A stretch of 18,750 nt of DNA from Thermoplasmata archaeon (GTDB lineage: Archaea > Thermoplasmatota > Thermoplasmata > UBA10834): the NCBI GenBank assembly GCA_025457845.1, contig JALOTO010000009.1, positions 1 through 18,750 of the forward strand, in the 5' to 3' direction. Made by a program: the position numbers and the translations under genes. Shown here in pieces: positions 7,423 to 14,195 of this stretch. How positions within the stretch are numbered: the stretch's first letter is position 1; each line of letters starts with the position of its first letter. Under the pieces are notes generated by a model, which was not told where the DNA came from, made no database searches, and saw nothing but the letters and a program-made list of their open reading frames with translations.

Positions 7423-8816
7423 AGGTGCTCAAGTTCGGTGGCACGTGCCTCGGTTCCGAGGACGCGCTCCAGAGGGTGGCTAGTGTAGTCAAGAACGAGA
7501 AGGACAAGAAGCTCGTCGTCGTCTCCGCTGCGATGGGCGTCACCAACGCCCTCAAGGACTTCATCTCCCAGCCGAGGCAGGAGAAGCAGATCGACGACTT
7601 CCTGTTCGCCCTCAAGGCTAGGCACCTGGACCTCCTCCCCAGGAGGGACGGGAAGGACAAGAAGGACGCGGCCCGGCTCATAGACGAGAAGATCACCAAG
7701 CTCGAGAGGCTCCTCTACGGGGTGACCTACACCGAGGAGCTCACGCCGAGGACGAAGGACCTCATACTCAGCTTCGGCGAGAGGCTCGGCGCGATCGTAG
7801 TCGCGGCGAGGCTCCGGCACGAGGGTATGGACGCCGTGCCGATGGAGACCGACGCGATCGGGTTCATAACGAACGAGCACCACGGGAACGCGGTGGCCGA
7901 CCTCGACCTCTGCCACAAGAACCTCGGGCCGGCGCTGGACGCGGCGGTCAAGAAGGGCGTCGTCCCCGTGCTGACCGGGTTCTTCGGGGTCACCTCCGAC
8001 GGGCACGTGACCACGGTCGGAAGGAGCGGCACGGACTACTCGGCCGCGGTGATAGCCTTCGCGACCGGCGCTAAGCTAATCGAGATCTGGAAGGAGGTCG
8101 ACGGCTTCATGAGCGCCGACCCGAAGCTGGTCAAGGGGGCGTTCATGCTCGACAGGCTCTCCTACGAGGAGGCGGCCGAGCTCGCGTACTTCGGGGCGCA
8201 GGTGCTGCACCCGAGGGCCGTCCAGCCGGCGAGGATCAAGGGCATCGAGATAGTCATAAAGAACCTCTACAACCCCGAGTCCCCGGGCTCGGTCATCGGG
8301 AGCTCCAGGCAGACGAGGGGGGACATCATCAAGAGCGTCTCGTACGTCAAGGACGTAGCGACCCTGAAGGTCTACGACACCGGCGCGGGGTACAAGGCCG
8401 GGTTCCTGTCCGACGTCTCGAACTGCCTCACGGACGCCAAGGTCAACATCTTCTCAGCGACGACCTCCCAGACCTGCGTCGCGGTCCTCATAGGCGAATC
8501 GGACATCCCGACCGCCAGGAAGGCGATCAAGCACATCATAGGCGATGTCGGCGAGTCGTTCGAGATCAACCCGGGCGCCGCGCTCGTATGCACCGTCGGC
8601 GAGGGCTTCGCGACCACGAAGGGGATCGCGGCCAGGGTCTTCAAGGCGGTCGCGGCGAAGGGGGTCAACGTCGACCTCATCTCCGCGGGCGCGTCGACGG
8701 TCGCGTACCACTTCACCGTCGAGAGGAAGGACCTGAAGGAGACCATCCAGGCGATCCACGACGAGTTCTTCAGCTCGGAGGAGACCGAGGACACGTCCGC
8801 AGGGCCGGTCTCCTAG
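7419..8816 (+). CDS. lysC: Aspartate kinase
   Basis: Phosphorylates L-aspartate with ATP, the first step towards aspartate semialdehyde and hence threonine, methionine and lysine. From CTG 7419 the protein is 465 residues and opens KVLKFGGTCLG, the family's nucleotide-binding KFGGT. From GTG 7425 it is 463 residues and begins two residues later. GVTSDGHVTTVGRSGTDYSAA, EVDGFMSADPK and YFGAQVLHPRA are classic aspartokinase motifs. The last 150 or so residues look like a pair of ACT domains, the site of allosteric control by end products. It is the last gene of the operon. Its TAG lies in a CTAG that also holds the stop of the converging molybdopterin oxidoreductase gene. Confidence 0.95.
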   Translation: MKVLKFGGTCLGSEDALQRVASVVKNEKDKKLVVVSAAMGVTNALKDFISQPRQEKQIDDFLFALKARHLDLLPRRDGKDKKDAARLIDEKITKLERLLYGVTYTEELTPRTKDLILSFGERLGAIVVAARLRHEGMDAVPMETDAIGFITNEHHGNAVADLDLCHKNLGPALDAAVKKGVVPVLTGFFGVTSDGHVTTVGRSGTDYSAAVIAFATGAKLIEIWKEVDGFMSADPKLVKGAFMLDRLSYEEAAELAYFGAQVLHPRAVQPARIKGIEIVIKNLYNPESPGSVIGSSRQTRGDIIKSVSYVKDVATLKVYDTGAGYKAGFLSDVSNCLTDAKVNIFSATTSQTCVAVLIGESDIPTARKAIKHIIGDVGESFEINPGAALVCTVGEGFATTKGIAARVFKAVAAKGVNVDLISAGASTVAYHFTVERKDLKETIQAIHDEFFSSEETEDTSAGPVS

Positions 8817-10756
8817 GCCAGCCGTACGAAGGTCGAGTTGTAGGCCGAGTTGCCGCCGTAGCGCTGGACGAAGTCCGTCGTCAGGAAGTTCGGGCCCGAC
8901 CCGCCCATGAGCTTCGGCCAGGGGGCGGAGTACGTGAGGATGACCCCGCGGGGCACGGCATCCGAGACCTCCATCTTGACGGTCCACTCGCCGAACTCGT
9001 TTGCCAGGGTGACGGTCTGTCCCGCCTGGGCGCTGGAGCCCTTCACGTCATCCTTGTTCATGTAGACGACCGCCTCGAAGTTGTCGAGACGGTTGTGGTA
9101 CTGCGACCTTGAGAGATGGCTGTGGACTGGGGTGAGTAGCTGGAACGGCAGCTTGCCGACGACGTCGACATGGGTCGGAAGGCCGCCCAGGCCGTCCTCG
9201 GCCGCCTTCGCCGAGTAGAGTTCGACCTTCCTCGAGGGGGTGGCGTATATCGCCCTGTTGGGCACCTTCATCTTGAGGAAACCCTTCTTCTTGAGGTCCT
9301 CCACCCTGCCCTCGACGGCCTTGCTCTTCGAGAACAGGGTGCGGGCGACCTTCTCGTCGTCCTCGTAGAGCTCCTTCTGCGGGAGCTTCATCTCCGAGGC
9401 GAGAGCGCGGAACAGGTCCGAGTTGCTCTTCGCCTCTCCGAGGGGCTCGATGGCCTTCTCGTTCAGCGAGACGTACTGGTGCATGTAGGACGTGTTGATG
9501 TCGAAGTGCTCGAAGAAGGTCGTCGCGGGAAGGAGTATGTCGGCGTAGTCCGCAGTGTCCGTCTGGAAGATGTCGTGGACGACTACGAAGAGGTCCTCCC
9601 TTGCGAAGCCTCTCCTCACCAGGTTCTGGTTCGGGAGGGTCGCGAGAGGGTTCGAGTCGTAGACGAACAAGGTCTTGATCTTCCCTGACTCGAGGGTACG
9701 GCCCAGGTCGACCATGTTGTACGTGACCTTCCTGCGGCTCATGATGGACTTCCCCTCGAGGTAGTCCCTGTCGAAATCGTCCAGATCGGTCGAGTAGAAG
9801 AAGCCGCGCGGCTGGCCTATGAGGATCGGGAGGATGCTTATGGATCGGACCATCTCGCCCCCGTTCCTGTTCCTCTGGAGGCCGTAGCCTATCGTGATGC
9901 AGTTCGGCCTGAGGGAGACGAAGTCCGCGATGAAGTCCTCGATCTCCCTGGTCTTGAGGCCGGTGAGCCTGGAGATCGTGTTCATGTCGTACTTCTTGCA
10001 GACCTCCTTGAGCTTGTCGAAGCCGACGGTGTTCCTCTCGACGTACTCCTCGAGGTGCAGCCTGTTCTCGATGATATGGTTGATGCAGCCCAGCGCGAGG
10101 GCTGCGTCCGTCGCGGGGCGGATCTGGAGATGGACCCCCAGCTCTGCCGTCCTCGTGCGGATGGGATCGATCACGTAGACCTTGGCGCCCTTCTTCTTCA
10201 TGCGCCTCAGCAGGTCGTAGAGGTGTGGGCTGCTGAACGCGGGGTCCATCCCCCAGACGACGACAAGCCGGCACATCTCGATCTCGTCCGGGGTCATGCC
10301 CATGCTGGAGCCGTAGACTATCTCGAGGGCCTTGTCCCCCGCCTTCGAGCATATCGTGTGGTCGATCCTGGAGGCGCCTATCGCGTTGAAGAACCTGCTC
10401 GGGAAATGCCGCTGGATGAGGCCCATGTTCCCCGCGTAATCGTACTGGAGGATCGAATCGGTCCCGTGCTCGGCGGAGTCGTGGCGGATCCTGTCGGCGA
10501 TGGTCCTTAGCGCCTCCGCCCAGGTGATGCGTTCGAACTTGCCCTGGCCCTTTGGCGCGACCCGCCTCATGGGGTAGAGAACCCTCTGCTTGGAGTGGGC
10601 GTAAGAGGCCATGCTCTGGCCCTTGACGCAGAGGAAGCCATGGGTGAACGGCTGCTTGTCGTTCGCCTCGACCGTGTGGATCTTCCCGTCCTTGACCCTG
10701 GTAATCATCGAACAGGTGTCGTAACAGTCCCTTGGACAGGTGTTGAATACGTACAC
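8813..10756 (-). CDS. Molybdopterin oxidoreductase, cytosolic, DMSO-reductase superfamily
   Basis: It has 647 residues. The N-terminus carries a [4Fe-4S] site C7-x3-C11-x3-C15-x27-C43. The molybdopterin domain follows (GMDPAFSSPHLYDLLRRMKKKGAKVYVIDPIRTRTAELG; VYDSNPLATLPN; DIFQTDTADYADILLPATTFFEH), and a C-terminal dinucleotide-binding domain starts near residue 520. C136 in HTICSKAG is at the position that usually ligates Mo or W, as in the thiosulfate/polysulfide-reductase or formate-dehydrogenase branches. No twin-arginine signal is present, so it should act in the cytosol. No partner ferredoxin or membrane subunit lies next to it, and the substrate is unknown. It starts at GTG with GGAGGG at 10767-10762 and has its own TATA box. 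It converges on lysC with a 4-bp overlap. Confidence 0.88.
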   Translation of the reverse strand: MYVFNTCPRDCYDTCSMITRVKDGKIHTVEANDKQPFTHGFLCVKGQSMASYAHSKQRVLYPMRRVAPKGQGKFERITWAEALRTIADRIRHDSAEHGTDSILQYDYAGNMGLIQRHFPSRFFNAIGASRIDHTICSKAGDKALEIVYGSSMGMTPDEIEMCRLVVVWGMDPAFSSPHLYDLLRRMKKKGAKVYVIDPIRTRTAELGVHLQIRPATDAALALGCINHIIENRLHLEEYVERNTVGFDKLKEVCKKYDMNTISRLTGLKTREIEDFIADFVSLRPNCITIGYGLQRNRNGGEMVRSISILPILIGQPRGFFYSTDLDDFDRDYLEGKSIMSRRKVTYNMVDLGRTLESGKIKTLFVYDSNPLATLPNQNLVRRGFAREDLFVVVHDIFQTDTADYADILLPATTFFEHFDINTSYMHQYVSLNEKAIEPLGEAKSNSDLFRALASEMKLPQKELYEDDEKVARTLFSKSKAVEGRVEDLKKKGFLKMKVPNRAIYATPSRKVELYSAKAAEDGLGGLPTHVDVVGKLPFQLLTPVHSHLSRSQYHNRLDNFEAVVYMNKDDVKGSSAQAGQTVTLANEFGEWTVKMEVSDAVPRGVILTYSAPWPKLMGGSGPNFLTTDFVQRYGGNSAYNSTFVRLA

Positions 10757-10805
10757 TGTCGCCCTCCGAGGTGCGGCCCCTGCAGGATGTGGAAGGAGTC
10801 TCCAT

Positions 10806-10816
10806 CGATTTATACT
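10806..10816 (-). promoter_or_regulatory. TATA box of the molybdopterin oxidoreductase gene
   Basis: The minus strand reads AGTATAAATCG here, a good archaeal TATA box in otherwise GC-rich DNA. It is about 55 nt before the GTG start, so transcription would begin near 10785 and leave a leader of about 28 nt containing GGAGGG. It lies between the nitroreductase stop and this gene, so the oxidoreductase can be transcribed apart from the genes upstream. Confidence 0.6.
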
Positions 10817-10851
10817 TGGTTGGCAGGTTGCCCCCGGATGACTTTGATGCC

Positions 10852-11355
10852 CTATGCCCAGCCCTTGCCCCAGCCGTCCCTGTGGAAGATGTCCGTGAGG
10901 GCCTTCCTCCGGCGCGCGGAAGGGCTGTGCGCCGGATAGCCCAGGGTCATGCAGATCGGGATCTCCCTGTCCCCCGGAATGTCGAGGACGTGCTTGACCT
11001 TGTCAGGCTCGAAGTCGCCGATCCAGCAGGTCCCGAGGCCCATCTCGACGGCCGTGAGGGACAGGTGGTCGAGGGCGATGGTCATGTCCACGCACGAGTA
11101 GAACGCCCCGGGCTCGCTCACCCCGACCAGGAACGCGGAGCACTCCGCGATGAAGTCCTGGCCGCCGCAGACCTGGACAAGGCGCTCCTTGACGCGGCCG
11201 TCCGTGACGACGACGATGTGGAACCTCTGGAGGTTGTTGGCGGACGGTGCAGAACGCGCGGAGTCCAGGAGGGCTTCCATCACATCCTTCGGGATCGGCT
11301 TGCTCTCGTACTTCCTTATGCTTCTCCTTGCCTTGATCGCGGAAAGCACATCCAT
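10852..11355 (-). CDS. Nitroreductase-family flavoprotein
   Basis: It has 167 residues and is a short NADH/NADPH-dependent FMN reductase of the nitroreductase superfamily. The FMN-binding N-terminus reads IKARRSIRKYESKPIP, followed by LLDSARSAPSANNLQRFHIVVV, then MTIALDHLSLTAVEMGLGTCWIGDF and a C-terminal LGYP. The natural substrate cannot be read from the sequence. It lies 12 nt after the flavin-reductase-like gene and shares its direction, so the two are probably co-transcribed. Its SD-like GGGGG overlaps the upstream stop codon region. A similar paralogue lies at 16576-17106. Confidence 0.88.
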   Translation of the reverse strand: MDVLSAIKARRSIRKYESKPIPKDVMEALLDSARSAPSANNLQRFHIVVVTDGRVKERLVQVCGGQDFIAECSAFLVGVSEPGAFYSCVDMTIALDHLSLTAVEMGLGTCWIGDFEPDKVKHVLDIPGDREIPICMTLGYPAHSPSARRRKALTDIFHRDGWGKGWA

Positions 11356-11367
11356 GCGAGGTGCCCC

Positions 11368-11889
11368 CTAACCCACCTTGTCCCCGATGACCCGGTACTC
11401 GCCCCAGTAGAGGAGCATCTCCTTCATCCGGTCGTAGCCCTCCCTGCGCCTCGCGGCGACGACCTCGCCTATGAACCATACGTGGTCGCCGGCCTCCACC
11501 TCGCTGACCTTGACGCACTCGATGTTCACGGGGCATTCTGAGATGAGCGGGGCTCCGATCTTGGACGCCTTCTCCTTGGTCAGGTTTGCGGCCGAGAACT
11601 TGTCCACCTTCCTGCCGGACTTGGAGCCGCACACCTCGACCGCGGAGAGCATGCCCCTGTCGGGGATGTTCACCGCGAAGTCCTTGCTCGCCTTCAGCAG
11701 GCCGTAGCTGTGCCTCTTGTGGCCGACGCCTATGCCTATTAGAGGCGGCTTGAACGAGAACACGTGGCACATGGCCAGAGTTATGACGTTGTCCTTCTCG
11801 CCCGACACGGTCCCCAGGACGACTGGGAAGCCGGAGAAACAGTCCTGCGCCTCGTCCGCCGTGATGCTCTTCTTGTTCGTGGGAACCAC
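11368..11889 (-). CDS. Flavin reductase-like FMN-binding split-barrel protein
   Basis: It has 173 residues. It resembles the flavoredoxin / flavin reductase-like family (FMN-binding split barrel), with GFPVVLGTVSGEKDNVITLAM, FSFKPPLIGIGV, DFAVNIP, and GDHVWFIGEVVAARR in that order. Likely role: bind FMN and pass electrons, perhaps to the nitroreductase encoded directly downstream. The GTG at 11889 lies inside an SD-like GGGGTGG, so the true start may be the ACG at 11880-11878, five nucleotides further on in the same frame; no canonical start with a better SD is visible. No signal peptide; cytosolic. Confidence 0.8.
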   Translation of the reverse strand: MVPTNKKSITADEAQDCFSGFPVVLGTVSGEKDNVITLAMCHVFSFKPPLIGIGVGHKRHSYGLLKASKDFAVNIPDRGMLSAVEVCGSKSGRKVDKFSAANLTKEKASKIGAPLISECPVNIECVKVSEVEAGDHVWFIGEVVAARRREGYDRMKEMLLYWGEYRVIGDKVG

Positions 11890-11918
11890 CCCGATGCGCC
11901 GCGCGGGTCCCGTGAGGG

Positions 11919-11933
11919 CCCCTGCCGCAGGGG
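11919..11933 (-). terminator. Small hairpin directly after the gcvH stop
   Basis: CCCCTG (11919-11924) and CAGGGG (11928-11933) form a perfect 6-bp stem with a 3-nt loop, directly after the gcvH TAA on the minus strand. There is no U-tract, so it may weaken read-through or stabilise the mRNA end rather than terminate. Confidence 0.3.
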
Positions 11934-12317
11934 TTATTCACCTAGGAGCTTCTTGTACTCGTCGGCCGAAAGTAGTCCCGATAGCTCGGAAGGGTCTGCG
12001 ACCTCGACCACGACGATCCAGCCCTCGCCGTAGGGTTCCTTGTTGAGGAGCTCGGGGGAGTCGACCAGCTTGCCGTTCGATTCCTTGACGCTCCCAGTGA
12101 CTGGCGTGAAGACCTCGGAGACGGTCTTGACCGACTCGACGTTGGCGACGACCTCCCCCTTCTTGACATCCTTCCCCGCCTCAGGGAGCTCGACGAAGAC
12201 TATCTCGGTGAGCTCGTGCTGGGCGTGGTCAGTGATGCCTATCCGGGCGGTGTTGCCCTCGACCTTGACCCATTCGTGATCCTTGGTGTACTTGACATCT
12301 GGAGCTACTGTGGACAT
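11934..12317 (-). CDS. gcvH: Glycine cleavage system H protein (lipoyl carrier)
   Basis: It has 127 residues, the normal size. It carries the lipoyl arm that shuttles the aminomethyl group between the P, T and L proteins. VKYTKDHEWVKVEGNTARIGITDHAQHELTEIVFVELPEAG is the standard N-terminal half, and K64 in VESVKTVSEVFTPVTG is the lipoylated lysine. PYGEGWIVVVEV and LLSADEYKKLL complete the family pattern. ATG 12317 is chosen over the longer frame because it gives the conserved start and has GGGAGG seven nucleotides upstream and a TATA box at the right distance. No gcvP, gcvT, lpd or lipoate ligase gene is in the window, so its partners are elsewhere or it serves another lipoyl-dependent reaction. 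Confidence 0.94.
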   Translation of the reverse strand: MSTVAPDVKYTKDHEWVKVEGNTARIGITDHAQHELTEIVFVELPEAGKDVKKGEVVANVESVKTVSEVFTPVTGSVKESNGKLVDSPELLNKEPYGEGWIVVVEVADPSELSGLLSADEYKKLLGE

Positions 12318-12355
12318 GTCTGGCCTCCCACTGGGCCGCAGGATTGGCGTATCCG

Positions 12356-12366
12356 AATTTATACCT
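12356..12366 (-). promoter_or_regulatory. TATA box of gcvH
   Basis: The minus strand reads GGTATAAATTC in a GC-rich divergent spacer. It lies about 43 nt before the gcvH ATG, giving a predicted leader of roughly 18 nt that contains the GGGAGG SD. It probably drives gcvH, the flavin-reductase-like gene and the nitroreductase together. Confidence 0.6.
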
Positions 12367-12436
12367 TGCCCATCGACCTTGCGAGAGGGATCGAGCGTGA
12401 AGGTCAACCCCGAATCTGGTCGCGCACGTAGCAACA

Positions 12437-12446
12437 GTTATCTATG
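12437..12446 (+). promoter_or_regulatory. Possible TATA box of the M42 peptidase gene
   Basis: TTATCTAT at 12438-12445 is the only AT-rich octamer upstream of this gene. It would put the transcript start near 12467, just at the SD AAGGTGAT, with a very short leader. The same octamer occurs upstream of trm5. Confidence 0.4.
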
Positions 12447-12466
12447 CTCAACCTGATGCCACGCGC

Positions 12467-12481
12467 AAGGTGATTGTTCTG
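12467..12481 (+). promoter_or_regulatory. Ribosome binding site and probable CTG start of the M42 gene
   Basis: AAGGTGAT (12467-12474) is a clear SD match, and CTG 12479 follows GGTGA after five nucleotides. The canonical candidate GTG 12470 is part of the SD itself and has no other SD upstream. Confidence 0.5.
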
Positions 12482-13600
12482 ATAGACCAGCAGGCACTGA
12501 AATTCCTGGAAGAGCTCACGAACAGCTTCGGCCCGTCCGGCTTCGAGAGGGAGCCTGCGAGGATCGTCAAGCAGTACATGAACAAGTACTCCGACTCGAT
12601 GTACACGGACAAGCTCGGTTCGCTCCTGTTCACCAAGAAGGGGTCGGCCGAGAACCCCGTCATCCTCCTCCCCGGGCACGTGGACGAGGTCGGGTTCATA
12701 GTCTCCAACGTCAACAAGAACGGCTTCCTGTCGTTCAACCCGCTGGGCGGATGGTTCGACCAGGTCCTTCTCGGCCAGAGGGTCTGGATCAGGACCGAGG
12801 ACAACATCATCCCGGGCATCATAGCCTCGAAGCCGCCGCACCTGCTCCCGGCCGACGAGAGGAGCAAGGTCGTCGTCAAGCAGAAGATGTTCATCGACAT
12901 AGGCGCGGCGAACGAAGAAGAGGCCAGGGCGATGGGCGTCCGAACCGGCAACCCAATCGTCCCAGACTCCGCGTTCTCGACCATGACCAAGAAGGTCTTC
13001 AAGGACGGGAAGAGGAAGGGCACGGACACCCTGGCCATCGGCAAGGCGTTCGATGACAGGATCGGCGCGTTCATCGCGTGCGAGGTCATCAGGACCCTCT
13101 CCGAGAAGGGAATCAAGCACCCGAACACCGTGGTCGGAGCGGCCACCACGATGGAGGAGGTCGGGCTGAGGGGCGCGAGGACCGCGGCGTACGTGTCCAA
13201 GCCCGATGTCTGCATCACCCTCGAGGTCGACATAGCCGGGGACGTCCCCGGGATCGAGCCGAACGAGGCGCCCACCAAAATGGGTGCCGGCGTCGCCATA
13301 ACGACCTACGACTCGTCCATGATACCGAACCAGGGGCTCCTTGAGTTCGTCATCGACACGGCAGAGAAGTCCAAGGTACCCTACCAGCTCTCCGGGATGG
13401 CGGGCGGCGGGACGGACGCTGGCATGGTCCACATGGTCCGCGCAGGTTGCCCGAGCCTGGTCATGGGCGTCCCGACGAGGCACATCCACTCGCATGTAGG
13501 GATACTCAGCCTCTCCGACACGGAGGCGGCGATCAAGCTCATAGTCGAGCTCGTGAAGAAGCTCGACAAGAAGACCGTCGACGGGTTCACCGCGCTGTGA
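12479..13600 (+). CDS. M42-family metallo-aminopeptidase (glutamyl aminopeptidase/tetrahedral aminopeptidase-like)
   Basis: It has 373 residues from CTG 12479 (376 from GTG 12470). M42 enzymes form dodecameric tetrahedra in the cytosol and trim peptides left by the proteasome. The two-metal site is complete: GHVDEVGF (first His and Asp), AFDDRIG (bridging Asp), TMEEVGLRGA (catalytic Glu and metal-ligand Glu), VDIAGD (Asp), and PTRHIHSHVG (His). The start NSFGPSGFE is typical. Specificity for glutamyl, leucyl or other residues cannot be told. It heads a plus-strand group with the next two genes and diverges from gcvH. Confidence 0.92.
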   Translation: MIDQQALKFLEELTNSFGPSGFEREPARIVKQYMNKYSDSMYTDKLGSLLFTKKGSAENPVILLPGHVDEVGFIVSNVNKNGFLSFNPLGGWFDQVLLGQRVWIRTEDNIIPGIIASKPPHLLPADERSKVVVKQKMFIDIGAANEEEARAMGVRTGNPIVPDSAFSTMTKKVFKDGKRKGTDTLAIGKAFDDRIGAFIACEVIRTLSEKGIKHPNTVVGAATTMEEVGLRGARTAAYVSKPDVCITLEVDIAGDVPGIEPNEAPTKMGAGVAITTYDSSMIPNQGLLEFVIDTAEKSKVPYQLSGMAGGGTDAGMVHMVRAGCPSLVMGVPTRHIHSHVGILSLSDTEAAIKLIVELVKKLDKKTVDGFTAL

Positions 13601-13606
13601 GATGAG

Positions 13607-14188
13607 ATGACCCAGCACCTCGACCCCGCGCTCGTCAGGGACCTCACCGAGGCGAAGGCCGCCCTGGCAAGGCACGGCATAGTCATAATCAGGTCCATCG
13701 AGACGGAGCTGGAGCCCGTGGTCATGGCCGCCGCGAAGGAGTCGATGGCCGCGAGCCCGAGCATCCTCGCCAAGATGGACGACGACGACCTGGATTCCAT
13801 GGTCGAGTCGCTCCGAAAGAAGGCGATGAAGTCGACGGGCGAGATGAAGGGGAAGTACACTCACCTGCTGGCCAAGCTCGGGACGGACTACATAGGCGAC
13901 CTCGTCAAGGAGCTCGATGGCATCAACGAGCTATTCACATGGGACAGGGTCTCGAGGGCCGCCACGGCCGACATCTCGGACCTGCTGAGGGAGAGGGGGT
14001 TCGGCCCCCTCGACAAGATGGCTCCGGAGGACGTCTCAGAGAACTTCGCGGTCGAGCTGACCTCGAAATGGCCCGAGGCCTTCAGGAGGTTCCAATCGCT
14101 GGCGGACCAGGCAGCCGAGCTGCTGGAGGGGCAGAGGGCGCAGGCCCCCGCAAAGCCGAAGGACAAGAAGGCGAAGCGGAAGGGGTGA
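13607..14188 (+). CDS. Conserved-looking hypothetical protein, helical with a basic tail
   Basis: It has 193 residues and I do not recognise the family. It reads as a real gene: it fills the space between the M42 stop (6 nt upstream) and the next gene, and codon use matches its neighbours. The sequence is predicted mostly helical and amphipathic (LDPALVRDLTEAKAALARHG; MDDDDLDSMVESLRKKAM; LAKLGTDYIGDLVKELDGI), without cysteines, membrane segments or a signal peptide. It ends in a short Ala/Pro linker and a lysine-rich tail, which could touch nucleic acid or be a flexible solubility tail. ATG 13607 has only a weak GTGA SD. Its stop codon is part of the next gene's SD, suggesting coupled translation. 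Confidence 0.75.
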   Translation: MTQHLDPALVRDLTEAKAALARHGIVIIRSIETELEPVVMAAAKESMAASPSILAKMDDDDLDSMVESLRKKAMKSTGEMKGKYTHLLAKLGTDYIGDLVKELDGINELFTWDRVSRAATADISDLLRERGFGPLDKMAPEDVSENFAVELTSKWPEAFRRFQSLADQAAELLEGQRAQAPAKPKDKKAKRKG

Positions 14189-14195
14189 CCATCTG
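14182..14195 (+). promoter_or_regulatory. Ribosome binding site and CTG start of the dUTPase-like gene
   Basis: GGGGTGA (14182-14188, including the upstream TGA stop), four nucleotides, then CTG 14193-14195. This is the same layout as at lysC. The first canonical in-frame start is TTG 14244, too far inside. Confidence 0.65.

Noticed and set aside
6570..8006. 478-codon minus-strand frame opposite UPF0280 and lysC
   Set aside because: Antisense shadow; no recognisable motif, and both plus-strand genes are clear family members.
9048..10805. 585-codon minus-strand frame overlapping the molybdopterin gene
   Set aside because: Shadow of the real gene in a high-GC genome: composition is rich in Arg, Pro, Gly and His with no motifs, while the other frame has a full set of family motifs.
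12318..12469. Possible RNA gene or riboswitch in the largest spacer (about 150 bp, gcvH/M42)
   Set aside because: Apart from two TATA-like boxes and SD sites I see no long stem, no tRNA-like arms and no known glycine-riboswitch core.
12404..13864. 486-codon minus-strand frame opposite the M42 gene
   Set aside because: Antisense shadow of the M42 coding sequence; low-complexity Leu/Val/Asp/Arg composition typical of GC-rich antisense frames.
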